From Litoditis marina (taxonomy: Eukaryota; Nematoda; Chromadorea; Rhabditida; Rhabditidae): a stretch of 64,000 nt of DNA. Below the pieces are notes generated by a model. The model did not search any database and was not told the origin of the DNA. It was given only the letters and a program-made list of their open reading frames with translations. The first letter of the stretch is position 1. Every line of letters starts with the position of its first letter. A program made the position numbers and the translations under genes. Below are positions 51,680 through 63,326 of the stretch, piece by piece. Location: NCBI GenBank assembly GCA_964036275.1, contig OZ038434.1, positions 19,643,879 through 19,707,878 of the forward strand, given 5' to 3'.

Positions 51680-52049
51680 GTTTCCTGAAGACAAAAAGTA
51701 AAACAGGTTGTCCAATTTTTGTCCCGAGGAAATGTTTTCAACATCCTTGAGGACAAAAGGTGGACAGATTGTCCAGTTGGTTTCCTGAAGACAAAAATTA
51801 AACAAGTTGTCCAATTTTTTGTCCCGAGGAAATGTTTTCAACATCCTTGAGGACAAAAAGTGGACAGATTGGTCCAGTTTGTTTCTTGAAGACAAAAAGT
51901 AAACAGGTTGTCCACTTTTTGTCCCGAGGTAATGTTTTCAACATCCTTGAGGACAAAAGGTGGACAGATTGTCCAGTTGGTTTCCTGAAGACAAAAAGTA
52001 AACAGGTTGTCCAATTTTTGTCCCGAGGAAATGTTTTCAACATCCTTGA

Positions 52050-52084
52050 GGACAAAAAGTGGACAGATTGTCCAATTTTTGTCC
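52050..52084. other. Representative long dyad symmetry of satellite B (35 bp)
   Basis: Outer arms ggacaaaaa and tttttgtcc (9 bp, perfect) enclose one g/a mismatch, then inner arms tggaca and tgtcca (6 bp, perfect) around a gat centre: 15 of 16 positions pair before the centre. The same element recurs in most 61-bp subunits. The stretch between two such dyads is also symmetrical: tttttgtcc, then cgagg opposite ccttg, then atgtt/aacat around ttc, then ggacaaaaa. The satellite is thus a chain of alternating dyads that share arms and could extrude hairpins. Biological role unknown. Confidence 0.85.
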
Positions 52085-52727
52085 CGAGGTAATGTTTTCA
52101 ACATCCTTGAGGACAAAAGATGGACAGATTGTCCAGTTGGTTTCCTGAAGACAAAAAGTAAACAGGTTGTCCAATTTTTGTCCCGAAGAAATGTTTTCAA
52201 CATCCTTGGAGACAGAAAGTGGACAGATTGTCCAATTTTTTGTCCCAAGGTAATGTTTTCAACATCCTTGAGGACAAAAGGTGGACAGATTGTCCAGTTG
52301 GTTTCCTGAAGAGAAAAAGTAAACAGGTTGTCCAATTTTTTGTCCCGAAGAAATGTTTTCAACATCCTTGGGGACAGAAAGTGGACAGATTGTCCAATTT
52401 TTGTCCCAAGGTAATGTTTTCAACATCCTTGAGGACAAAAGGTGGACAGATTGTCCAGTTGGTTTCCTGAAGACAAAAAGTGAACAGGTCGTCCAATTTT
52501 TGTCCCGAGGAAATGTTTTCAACATCCTTGAGGACAAAAAGTGAACAGATTGTCCAATTTTTGTCCCGAGGTAATGTTTTCAACATCCTTGAGGACAAAA
52601 GGTGGGCAGATTTTCCAGTCCAGTTGGTTTCCTGAAGGACAAAAAGTAAACAGGTTGTCCAATTTTTGTCCCGAGGAAAGTTTTTTCAATATCCTTGAGG
52701 ACAAAAAGTGGACAGATTGTCCAGTTT

Positions 52728-52966
52728 TGGCCGAGTGGTCAAGTGGTTAGCGTTCGGCTGTCGCTCCACAGACCTGGGTTCGATCCCCGCTCGCCGCGGT
52801 ATCTGTCTGGCGGACCGCATGAGCTGGTTACAAAGCTCACCCATGCCTATCTCCACCCCTCTACGGACAGTCCTTCTACGGTTGATATATGATTTGTGTG
52901 TGATTATGTAATTTTCTCAATAAAGCACACGGCTGAAATAGTTGCCGTAAAGATTATTATTATATT
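52728..52966 (+). mobile_element. tRNA-derived SINE copy 3, embedded in satellite B
   Basis: Head at 52729-52795, B box intact. One base shorter near the tail (gccgtaaagatt against gccgtaaaagatt). Preceded by four t instead of three. Flanks and insertion point as in copy 1. Confidence 0.82.
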
Positions 52967-53593
52967 GTTTCCTGAAGACAAAAAGTAAACAGGTTGTCCA
53001 ATTTTTTGTCCCGAGGAAAGTTTTTCAATATCCTTGAGGACAAAAGGTGGGCAGATTTTCCAGTCCAGTTGGTTTCCTGAAGACAAAAAGTAAACAGGTT
53101 GTCCAATTTTTGTCCCAAGGTAATGTTTTCAACATCCTTGAGGACAAAAGGTGGACAGATTGTCCAGTTGGTTTCCTGAAGACAAAAAGTAAACAGGTTG
53201 TCCAATTTTTGTCCCGAAGAAATGTTTTCAACATCCTTGGGGACAGAAAGTGGACAGATTGTCCAATTTTTGTCCCAAGGTAATGTTTTCAACATCCTTG
53301 AGGACAAAAGGTGGACAGATTGTCCAGTTGGTTTCCTGAAGACAAAAAGTGAACAGGTCGTCCAATTTTTGTCCCGAGGAAATGTTTCAACATCCTTGAG
53401 GACAAAAAGTGAACAGATTGTCCCAATTTTTGTCCCGAGGTAATGTTTTCAACATCCTTGAGGACAAAAGGTGGACAGATTGTCCAGTCCAGTTGGTTTC
53501 CTGAAGACAAAAAGTAAACAGGTTGTCCAATTTTTGTCCCGATGAAAGTTTTTCAATATCCTTGAGGACAAAAAGTGGACAGATTGTCCAGTT

Positions 53594-53834
53594 TGGGCCG
53601 AGTGGTCAAGTGGTTAGCGTTCGGCTGTCGCTCCACAGACCTGGGTTCGATCCCCGCTCGCCGCGGTATCTGTCTGGCGGACCGCATGAGCTGGTTACAA
53701 AGCTCACCCATGCCTATCTCCACCCCTCTACGGACAGTCCTTCTACGGTTGATATATGATTTGTGTGTGATTATGTAATTTTCTCAATAAAGCACACGGC
53801 TGAAATAGTTGCCGTAAAATATTATTATTATATT
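53594..53834 (+). mobile_element. tRNA-derived SINE copy 4, embedded in satellite B
   Basis: Head at 53596-53662, preceded by one extra g (gtttgggccgag). Tail gccgtaaaatattattatt, a variant shared with the reverse copies at 58715 and 61021, which pairs it with those by descent. It lies just at the outer edge of the left palindrome arm. Confidence 0.82.
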
Positions 53835-55926
53835 GTTTCCTGAAGACAAAAAGTAAACAGGTTGTCCAATTTTTGTCCCGAGGAAATGTTTTCAACATCC
53901 TTGAGGACAAAAGGTGGACAGATTGTCCAGTTGGTTTCCTGAAGACAAAAATTAAACAAGTTGTCCAATTTTTGTCCCGAGGAAATGTTTTCAACATCCT
54001 TGAGGACAAAAAGTGGACAGATTGTCCAGTTTGTTTCTTGAAGACAAAAAGTAAACAGGTTGTCCAATTTTTGTCCCGAGGAAATGTTTTCAACATCCTT
54101 GAGGACAAAAGGTGGACAGATTGTCCAGTTGGTTTCCTGAAGACAAAAATTAAACAAGTTGTCCAATTTTTGTCCCGAGGAAATGTTTTCAACATCCTTG
54201 AGGACAAAAAGTGGACAGATTGTCTAGTTTGTTTCTTGAAGACCAAAAAGTAAACAGGTTGTCCAGTTTTTGTCCCGAGGTAATGTTTTCAACATCCTTG
54301 AGGACAAAAGGTGGACAGATTGTCCAGTTGGTTTCCTGAAGACAAAAAGTAAACAGGTTGTCCAATTTTTGTCCCGAGGAAATGTTTTCAACATCCTTGA
54401 GGACAAAAAGTGGACAGATTGTCCAATTTTTGTCCCGAGGTAATGTTTTCAACATCCTTGAGGACAAAAGATGGACATATTGTCCAGTTGGTTTCCTGAA
54501 GACAAAAAGTAAACAGGTCGTCCAATTTTTGTCCCGAGGAAATGTTTTCAACATCCTTGAGGACAAAAAGTGAACAGATTGTCCAATTTTTGTCCCGAGA
54601 TAATGTTTTCAACATCCTTGAGGACAAAAGGTGGGCAGATTGTCCAGTCCAGATGGTTTCCTGAAGACAAAAAGTAAACAGGTTGTCCAATTTTTGTCCC
54701 GAGGAAAGTTTTTCAATATCCTTGAGGACAAAAAGTGGACAGATTGTCCAGTTTGGCCGAGTGGTCAAGTGGTTAGCGTTCGGCTGTCGCTCCACAGACC
54801 TGGGTTCGATCCCCGCTCGCCGCGGTATCTGTCTGGCGGACCGCATGAGCTGGTTACAAAGCTCACCCATGCCTATCTCCACCCCTCTACGGACAGTCCT
54901 TCTACGGTTGATATATGATTTGTGTGTGATTATGTAATTCTCTCAATAAAGCACACGGCTGAAATAGTTGCCGTAAAAGATTATTATTATATTGTTTCCT
55001 AAAGACAAAAAGTAAACAGGTTGTCCAATTTTTGTCCCGAGGAAATGTTTTCAACATCCTTGAGGACAAAAGGTGGACAGATTGTCCAGTTGGTTTCCTG
55101 AAGACAAAAATTAAACAAGTTGTCCAATTTTTGTCCCGAGGAAATGTTTTCAACATCCTTGAGGACAAAAAGTGGACAGATTGTCCAGTTTGTTTCTTGA
55201 AGACAAAAAGTAAACAGGTTGTCCACTTTTTGTCCCGAGGTAATGTTTTCAACATCCTTGAGGACAAAAGGTGGACAGATTGTCCAGTTGGTTTCCTGAA
55301 GACAAAAAGTAAACAGGTTGTCCAATTTTTGTCCCGAGGAAATGTTTTCAACATCCTTGAGGACAAAAAGTGGACAGATTGTCCAATTTTTGTCCCGAGG
55401 TAATGTTTTCAACATCCTTGAGGACAAAAGATGGACAGATTGTCCAGTTGGTTTCCTGAAGACAAAAAGTTAACAGGTTGTCCAATTTTTGTCCCGAAGA
55501 AATGTTTTCAACATCCTTGGGGACAGAAAGTGGACAGATTGTCCAATTTTTGTCCCAAGGTAATGTTTTCAACATCCTTGAGGACAAAAGGTGGACAGAT
55601 TGTCCAGTTGGTTTCCTGAAGACAAAAAGTAAACAGGTTGTCCAATTTTTGTTCCGAAGAAATGTTTTCAACATCCTTGGGGACAGAAAGTGGACAGATT
55701 GTCCAATTTTTGTACCAAGGTAATGTTTTCAACATCCTTGAGGACAAAAGGTGGACAGATTGTCCAGTTGGTTTCCTGAAGACAAAAAGTGAACAGGTCG
55801 TCCAATTTTTGTCCCGAGGAAATGTTTTCAACATCCTTGAGGACAAAAAGTGAACAGATTGTCCAATTTTTGTCCCGAGGTAATGTTTTCAACATCCTTG
55901 AGGACAAAAGGTGGGCAGATTGTCCA
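53596..55926 (+). repeat. Left arm of a 2331-bp inverted repeat in satellite B
   Basis: Reverse complement at 56623-58953; paired positions sum to 112549. All private variants compared are shared, including gaccaaaaag (54241), the agatggtttcc variant (54652), cctaaagac (54998), gttccgaag (55651) and gtaccaagg (55712). I saw no difference between the arms. Outside 53596 the arms remain related but differ by indels and by a 160-bp unit present only on the right. Confidence 0.88.
54754..54993 (+). mobile_element. tRNA-derived SINE copy 5, embedded in satellite B
   Basis: Head at 54755-54821. Lies inside the left palindrome arm; its mirror is the reverse copy at 57556-57795, sharing the private base in gtaattctctcaat. 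The right flank reads gtttcctaaagac, also mirrored. Confidence 0.82.
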
Positions 55927-56622
55927 ATTTTTGTCCCAAGGTAATGTTTTCAACATCCTTGAGGACAAAAGGTGGACAGATTGTCCAGTTGGTTTCCTGA
56001 AGACAAAAAGTGAACAGGTCGTCCAATTTTTGTCCCGAGGAAATGTTTCAACATCCTTGAGGACAAAAAGTGAACAGATTGTCCAATTTTTGTCCCGAGG
56101 TAATGTTTTCAACATCCTTGAGGACAAAAGGTGGACAGATTGTCCAGTCCAGTTGGTTTCCTGAAGACAAAAAGTAAACAGGTTGGATATTGAAAAACTT
56201 TCCTCGGGACAAAAATTGGACAACCTGTTTACTTTTTGTCTTCAGGAAACAAACTGGACAATCTGTCCACTTTTTGTCCTCAAGGATGTTGAAAACATTA
56301 CCTCGGGACAAAAAGTGGACAACCTGTTTACTTTTTGTCTTCAGGAAACAAACTGGACAATCTGTCCACTTCTTGTCCTCAAGGATGTTGAAAACATTTC
56401 CTCGGGACAAAAATTGGACAACCTGTTTACTTTTTGTCTTCAGGAAACCAACTGGACTGGACAATCTGCCCACCTTTTGTCCTCAAGGATGTTGAAAACA
56501 TTACCTCGGGACAAAAATTGGACAATCTGTCCACTTTTTGTCCTCAAGGATGTTGAAAACATTTCCTCGGGACAAAAATTGGACAACCTGTTTACTTTTT
56601 GTCTTCAGGAAACCAACTGGAC
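55927..56622. repeat. Spacer between the satellite B palindrome arms, with the switch point
   Basis: This stretch is also satellite B. 55927-56185 is forward and carries the private aaatgtttcaac deletion seen at about 53383 and, reversed, at about 59157, so it derives from that segment. Orientation then changes at 56185/56186: caggttg is followed by gatattgaaaaactttcc, the reverse strand of the SINE-proximal subunit. 56186-56622 is reverse satellite. The symmetry axis of the long arms (56274.5) does not coincide with the switch, so at least two rearrangements, or one plus an exchange, are needed. Confidence 0.8.
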
Positions 56623-58953
56623 TGGACAATCTGCCCACCTTTTGTCCTCAAGGATGTTGAAAACATTACCTCGGGACAAAAATTGGACAATCTGTTCACT
56701 TTTTGTCCTCAAGGATGTTGAAAACATTTCCTCGGGACAAAAATTGGACGACCTGTTCACTTTTTGTCTTCAGGAAACCAACTGGACAATCTGTCCACCT
56801 TTTGTCCTCAAGGATGTTGAAAACATTACCTTGGTACAAAAATTGGACAATCTGTCCACTTTCTGTCCCCAAGGATGTTGAAAACATTTCTTCGGAACAA
56901 AAATTGGACAACCTGTTTACTTTTTGTCTTCAGGAAACCAACTGGACAATCTGTCCACCTTTTGTCCTCAAGGATGTTGAAAACATTACCTTGGGACAAA
57001 AATTGGACAATCTGTCCACTTTCTGTCCCCAAGGATGTTGAAAACATTTCTTCGGGACAAAAATTGGACAACCTGTTAACTTTTTGTCTTCAGGAAACCA
57101 ACTGGACAATCTGTCCATCTTTTGTCCTCAAGGATGTTGAAAACATTACCTCGGGACAAAAATTGGACAATCTGTCCACTTTTTGTCCTCAAGGATGTTG
57201 AAAACATTTCCTCGGGACAAAAATTGGACAACCTGTTTACTTTTTGTCTTCAGGAAACCAACTGGACAATCTGTCCACCTTTTGTCCTCAAGGATGTTGA
57301 AAACATTACCTCGGGACAAAAAGTGGACAACCTGTTTACTTTTTGTCTTCAAGAAACAAACTGGACAATCTGTCCACTTTTTGTCCTCAAGGATGTTGAA
57401 AACATTTCCTCGGGACAAAAATTGGACAACTTGTTTAATTTTTGTCTTCAGGAAACCAACTGGACAATCTGTCCACCTTTTGTCCTCAAGGATGTTGAAA
57501 ACATTTCCTCGGGACAAAAATTGGACAACCTGTTTACTTTTTGTCTTTAGGAAACAATATAATAATAATCTTTTACGGCAACTATTTCAGCCGTGTGCTT
57601 TATTGAGAGAATTACATAATCACACACAAATCATATATCAACCGTAGAAGGACTGTCCGTAGAGGGGTGGAGATAGGCATGGGTGAGCTTTGTAACCAGC
57701 TCATGCGGTCCGCCAGACAGATACCGCGGCGAGCGGGGATCGAACCCAGGTCTGTGGAGCGACAGCCGAACGCTAACCACTTGACCACTCGGCCAAACTG
57801 GACAATCTGTCCACTTTTTGTCCTCAAGGATATTGAAAAACTTTCCTCGGGACAAAAATTGGACAACCTGTTTACTTTTTGTCTTCAGGAAACCATCTGG
57901 ACTGGACAATCTGCCCACCTTTTGTCCTCAAGGATGTTGAAAACATTATCTCGGGACAAAAATTGGACAATCTGTTCACTTTTTGTCCTCAAGGATGTTG
58001 AAAACATTTCCTCGGGACAAAAATTGGACGACCTGTTTACTTTTTGTCTTCAGGAAACCAACTGGACAATATGTCCATCTTTTGTCCTCAAGGATGTTGA
58101 AAACATTACCTCGGGACAAAAATTGGACAATCTGTCCACTTTTTGTCCTCAAGGATGTTGAAAACATTTCCTCGGGACAAAAATTGGACAACCTGTTTAC
58201 TTTTTGTCTTCAGGAAACCAACTGGACAATCTGTCCACCTTTTGTCCTCAAGGATGTTGAAAACATTACCTCGGGACAAAAACTGGACAACCTGTTTACT
58301 TTTTGGTCTTCAAGAAACAAACTAGACAATCTGTCCACTTTTTGTCCTCAAGGATGTTGAAAACATTTCCTCGGGACAAAAATTGGACAACTTGTTTAAT
58401 TTTTGTCTTCAGGAAACCAACTGGACAATCTGTCCACCTTTTGTCCTCAAGGATGTTGAAAACATTTCCTCGGGACAAAAATTGGACAACCTGTTTACTT
58501 TTTGTCTTCAAGAAACAAACTGGACAATCTGTCCACTTTTTGTCCTCAAGGATGTTGAAAACATTTCCTCGGGACAAAAATTGGACAACTTGTTTAATTT
58601 TTGTCTTCAGGAAACCAACTGGACAATCTGTCCACCTTTTGTCCTCAAGGATGTTGAAAACATTTCCTCGGGACAAAAATTGGACAACCTGTTTACTTTT
58701 TGTCTTCAGGAAACAATATAATAATAATATTTTACGGCAACTATTTCAGCCGTGTGCTTTATTGAGAAAATTACATAATCACACACAAATCATATATCAA
58801 CCGTAGAAGGACTGTCCGTAGAGGGGTGGAGATAGGCATGGGTGAGCTTTGTAACCAGCTCATGCGGTCCGCCAGACAGATACCGCGGCGAGCGGGGATC
58901 GAACCCAGGTCTGTGGAGCGACAGCCGAACGCTAACCACTTGACCACTCGGCC
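56623..58953 (-). repeat. Right arm of the 2331-bp inverted repeat in satellite B
   Basis: Mirror of 53596-55926 with no difference found in the positions compared, including rare one-off variants. It holds one full SINE (57556-57795) and most of a second (58715-58954). Confidence 0.88.
57556..57795 (-). mobile_element. tRNA-derived SINE copy 6 (reverse), embedded in satellite B
   Basis: tRNA-like head at 57728-57794 on the reverse strand, att-rich tail at the low-coordinate end. Mirror image of copy 5 within the palindrome. Confidence 0.82.
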
Positions 58954-58954
58954 A
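58715..58954 (-). mobile_element. tRNA-derived SINE copy 7 (reverse), embedded in satellite B
   Basis: Head at 58887-58953. Tail variant aatattttacgg on the given strand, as in copies 4 and 9. Mirror of copy 4 apart from that copy's extra g. Confidence 0.82.
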
Positions 58955-59739
58955 AACTGGACAATCTGTCCACTTTTTGTCCTCAAGGATATTGAAAAAC
59001 TTTCATCGGGACAAAAATTGGACAACCTGTTTACTTTTTGTCTTCAGGAAACCAACTGGACTGGACAATCTGTCCACCTTTTGTCCTCAAGGATGTTGAA
59101 AACATTACCTCGGGACAAAAATTGGACAATCTGTTCACTTTTTGTCCTCAAGGATGTTGAAACATTTCCTCGGGACAAAAATTGGACGACCTGTTCACTT
59201 TTTGTCTTCAGGAAACCAACTGGACAATCTGTCCACCTTTTGTCCTCAAGGATGTTGAAAACATTACCTTGGGACAAAAATTGGACAATCTGTCCACTTT
59301 CTGTCCCCAAGGATGTTGAAAACATTTCTTCGGGACAAAAATTGGACAACCTGTTTACTTTTTGTCTTCAGGAAACCAACTGGACAATCTGTCCACCTTT
59401 TGTCCTCAAGGATGTTGAAAACATTACCTTGGGACAAAAATTGGACAATCTGTCCACTTTCTGTCCCCAAGGATGTTGAAAACATTTCTTCGGGACAAAA
59501 ATTGGACAACCTGTTTACTTTTTGTCTTCAGGAAACCAACTGGACAATCTGTCCATCTTTTGTCCTCAAGGATGTTGAAAACATTACCTCGGGAAAAAAA
59601 TTGGACAACCTGTTTACTTTTTGTCTTCAGGAAACCAACTGGACTGGAAAATCTGCCCACCTTTTGTCCTCAAGGATATTGAAAAACTTTCCTCGGGACA
59701 AAAATTGGACAACCTGTTTACTTTTTGTCTTCAGGAAAC

Positions 59740-59979
59740 AATATAATAATAATCTTTTACGGCAACTATTTCAGCCGTGTGCTTTATTGAGAAAATTACA
59801 TAATCACACACAAATCATATATCAACCGTAGAAGGACTGTCCGTAGAGGGGTGGAGATAGGCATGGGTGAGCTTTGTAACCAGCTCATGCGGTCCGCCAG
59901 ACAGATACCGCGGCGAGCGGGGATCGAACCCAGGTCTGTGGAGCGACAGCCGAACGCTAACCACTTGACCACTCGGCCA
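59740..59979 (-). mobile_element. tRNA-derived SINE copy 8 (reverse), embedded in satellite B
   Basis: Head at 59912-59978, tail variant aatcttttacgg. Recurs as copy 10 at an offset of 2306 bp. Confidence 0.82.
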
Positions 59980-61020
59980 AACTGGACAATCTGTCCACTT
60001 TTTGTCCTCAAGGATATTGAAAAAACTTTCCTCGGGACAAAAATTGGACAACCTGTTTACTTTTTGTCTTCAGGAAACCAACTGGACTGGAAAATCTGCC
60101 CACCTTTTGTCCTCAAGGATGTTGAAAACATTACCTCGGGACAAAAATTGGACAATCTGTTCACTTTTTGTCCTCAAGGATGTTGAAAACATTTCCTCGG
60201 GACAAAAATTGGACGACCTGTTCACTTTTTGTCTTCAGGAAACCAACTGGACAATCTGTCCACCTTTTGTCCTCAAGGATGTTGAAAACATTACCTTGGG
60301 ACAAAAATTGGACAATCTGTCCACTTTCTGTCCCCAAGGATGTTGAAAACATTTCTTCGGGACAAAAATTGGACAACCTGTTTACTTTTTCTCTTCAGGA
60401 AACCAACTGGACAATCTGTCCACCTTTTGTCCTCAAGGATGTTGAAAACATTACCTTGGGACAAAAATTGGACAATCTGTCCACTTTCTGTCTCCAAGGA
60501 TGTTGAAAACATTTCTTCGGGACAAAAATTGGACAACCTGTTTACTTTTTGTCTTCAGGAAACCAACTGGACAATCTGTCCATCTTTTGTCCTCAAGGAT
60601 GTTGAAAACATTACCTCGGGACAAAAATTGGACAATCTGTCCACTTTTTGTCCTCAAGGATGTTGAAAACATTTCCTCGGGACAAAAATTGGACAACCTG
60701 TTTACTTTTTGTCTTCAGGAAACCAACTGGACAATCTGTCCACCTTTTGTCCTCAAGGATGTTGAAAACATTACCTCGGGACAAAAAGTGGACAACCTGT
60801 TTACTTTTTGTCTTCAAGAAACAAACTGGACAATCTGTCCACTTTTTGTCCTCAAGGATGTTGAAAACATTTCCTCGGGACAAAAATTGGACAACTTGTT
60901 TAATTTTTGTCTTCAGGAAACCAACTGGACAATCTGTCCACCTTTTGTCCTCAAGGATGTTGAAAACATTTCCTCGGGACAAAAATTGGACAACCTGTTT
61001 ACTTTTTGTCTTCAGGAAAC

Positions 61021-61260
61021 AATATAATAATAATATTTTACGGCAACTATTTCAGCCGTGTGCTTTATTGAGAAAATTACATAATCACACACAAATCATA
61101 TATCAACCGTAGAAGGACTGTCCGTAGAGGGGTGGAGATAGGCATGGGTGAGCTTTGTAACCAGCTCATGCGGTCCGCCAGACAGATACCGCGGCGAGCG
61201 GGGATCGAACCCAGGTCTGTGGAGCGACAGCCGAACGCTAACCACTTGACCACTCGGCCA
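61021..61260 (-). mobile_element. tRNA-derived SINE copy 9 (reverse), embedded in satellite B
   Basis: Head at 61193-61259. Lies exactly 2306 bp from copy 7 and shares its tail variant, so it arose by tandem duplication and not by retroposition. Confidence 0.82.
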
Positions 61261-62045
61261 AACTGGACAATCTGTCCACTTTTTGTCCTCAAGGATATTG
61301 AAAAACTTTCATCGGGACAAAAATTGGACAACCTGTTTACTTTTTGTCTTCAGGAAACCAACTGGACTGGACAATCTGTCCACCTTTTGTCCTCAAGGAT
61401 GTTGAAAACATTACCTCGGGACAAAAATTGGACAATCTGTTCACTTTTTGTCCTCAAGGATGTTGAAACATTTCCTCGGGACAAAAATTGGACGACCTGT
61501 TCACTTTTTGTCTTCAGGAAACCAACTGGACAATCTGTCCACCTTTTGTCCTCAAGGATGTTGAAAACATTACCTTGGGACAAAAATTGGACAATCTGTC
61601 CACTTTCTGTCCCCAAGGATGTTGAAAACATTTCTTCGGGACAAAAATTGGACAACCTGTTTACTTTTTGTCTTCAGGAAACCAACTGGACAATCTGTCC
61701 ACCTTTTGTCCTCAAGGATGTTGAAAACATTACCTTGGGACAAAAATTGGACAATCTGTCCACTTTCTGTCCCCAAGGATGTTGAAAACATTTCTTCGGG
61801 ACAAAAATTGGACAACCTGTTTACTTTTTGTCTTCAGGAAACCAACTGGACAATCTGTCCATCTTTTGTCCTCAAGGATGTTGAAAACATTACCTCGGGA
61901 AAAAAATTGGACAACCTGTTTACTTTTTGTCTTCAGGAAACCAACTGGACTGGAAAATCTGCCCACCTTTTGTCCTCAAGGATATTGAAAAACTTTCCTC
62001 GGGACAAAAATTGGACAACCTGTTTACTTTTTGTCTTCAGGAAAC

Positions 62046-62285
62046 AATATAATAATAATCTTTTACGGCAACTATTTCAGCCGTGTGCTTTATTGAGAAA
62101 ATTACATAATCACACACAAATCATATATCAACCGTAGAAGGACTGTCCGTAGAGGGGTGGAGATAGGCATGGGTGAGCTTTGTAACCAGCTCATGCGGTC
62201 CGCCAGACAGATACCGCGGCGAGCGGGGATCGAACCCAGGTCTGTGGAGCGACAGCCGAACGCTAACCACTTGACCACTCGGCCA
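62046..62285 (-). mobile_element. tRNA-derived SINE copy 10 (reverse), embedded in satellite B
   Basis: Head at 62218-62284. Exactly 2306 bp from copy 8, same tail and flanks, including the extra a in gaaaaaactttcc beside the head. Confidence 0.82.
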
Positions 62286-63326
62286 AACTGGACAATCTGT
62301 CCACTTTTTGTCCTCAAGGATATTGAAAAAACTTTCCTCGGGACAAAAATTGGACAACCTGTTTACTTTTTGTCTTCAGGAAACCAACTGGACTGGAAAA
62401 TCTGCCCACCTTTTGTCCTCAAGGATGTTGAAAACATTACCTCGGGACAAAAATTGGACAATCTGTTCACTTTTTGTCCTCAAGGATGTTGAAAACATTT
62501 CCTCGGGACAAAAATTGGACGACCTGTTCACTTTTTGTCTTCAGGAAACCAACTGGACAATCTGTCCACCTTTTGTCCTCAAGGATGTTGAAAACATTAC
62601 CTTGGGACAAAAATTGGACAATCTGTCCACTTTCTGTCCCCAAGGATGTTGAAAACATTTCTTCGGGACAAAAATTGGACAACCTGTTTACTTTTTCTCT
62701 TCAGGAAACCAACTGGACAATCTGTCCACCTTTTGTCCTCAAGGATGTTGAAAACATTACCTTGGGACAAAAATTGGACAATCTGTCCACTTTCTGTCCC
62801 CAAGGATGTTGAAAACATTTCTTCGGGACAAAAATTGGACAACCTGTTTACTTTTTGTCTTCAGGAAACCAACTGGACAATCTGTCCATCTTTTGTCCTC
62901 AAGGATGTTGAAAACATTACCTCGGGACAAAAATTGGACAATCTGTCCACTTTTTGTCCTCAAGGATGTTGAAAACATTTCCTCGGGACAAAAATTGGAC
63001 AACCTGTTTACTTTTTGTCTTCAGGAAACCAACTGGACAATCTGTCCACCTTTTGTCCTCAAGGATGTTGAAAACATTACCTCGGGACAAAAAGTGGACA
63101 ACCTGTTTACTTTTTGTCTTCAAGAAACAAACTGGACAATCTGTCCACTTTTTGTCCTCAAGGATGTTGAAAACATTTCCTCGGGACAAAAATTGGACAA
63201 CTTGTTTAATTTTTGTCTTCAGGAAACCAACTGGACAATCTGTCCACCTTTTGTCCTCAAGGATGTTGAAAACATTTCCTCGGGACAAAAATTGGACAAC
63301 CTGTTTACTTTTTGTCTTCAGGAAAC

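Larger units (their letters stand above)
49614..56185 (+). repeat. Satellite B, forward-oriented array (160-bp unit)
   Basis: The unit has three parts: two 61-bp subunits (gtcccgagg(a/t)aatg, ttttcaacatccttgagg, acaaaa(a/g)gtggacagatt, gtccaattttt) and a 38-bp subunit (ggtttcctgaagacaaaaag, t(a/g)aacagg(t/c)(t/c)gtcc). Equal 160-bp offsets are common, for example 49632/49792. The subunits are imperfectly self-complementary, so both strands give similar open frames; none is a gene. A 240-bp SINE-derived segment interrupts the array at five points, always between gtccagtt and gtttcctg. It shares no similarity with satellite A that I can see. Single-base length changes are frequent before about 53.6 kb. 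Confidence 0.95.
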
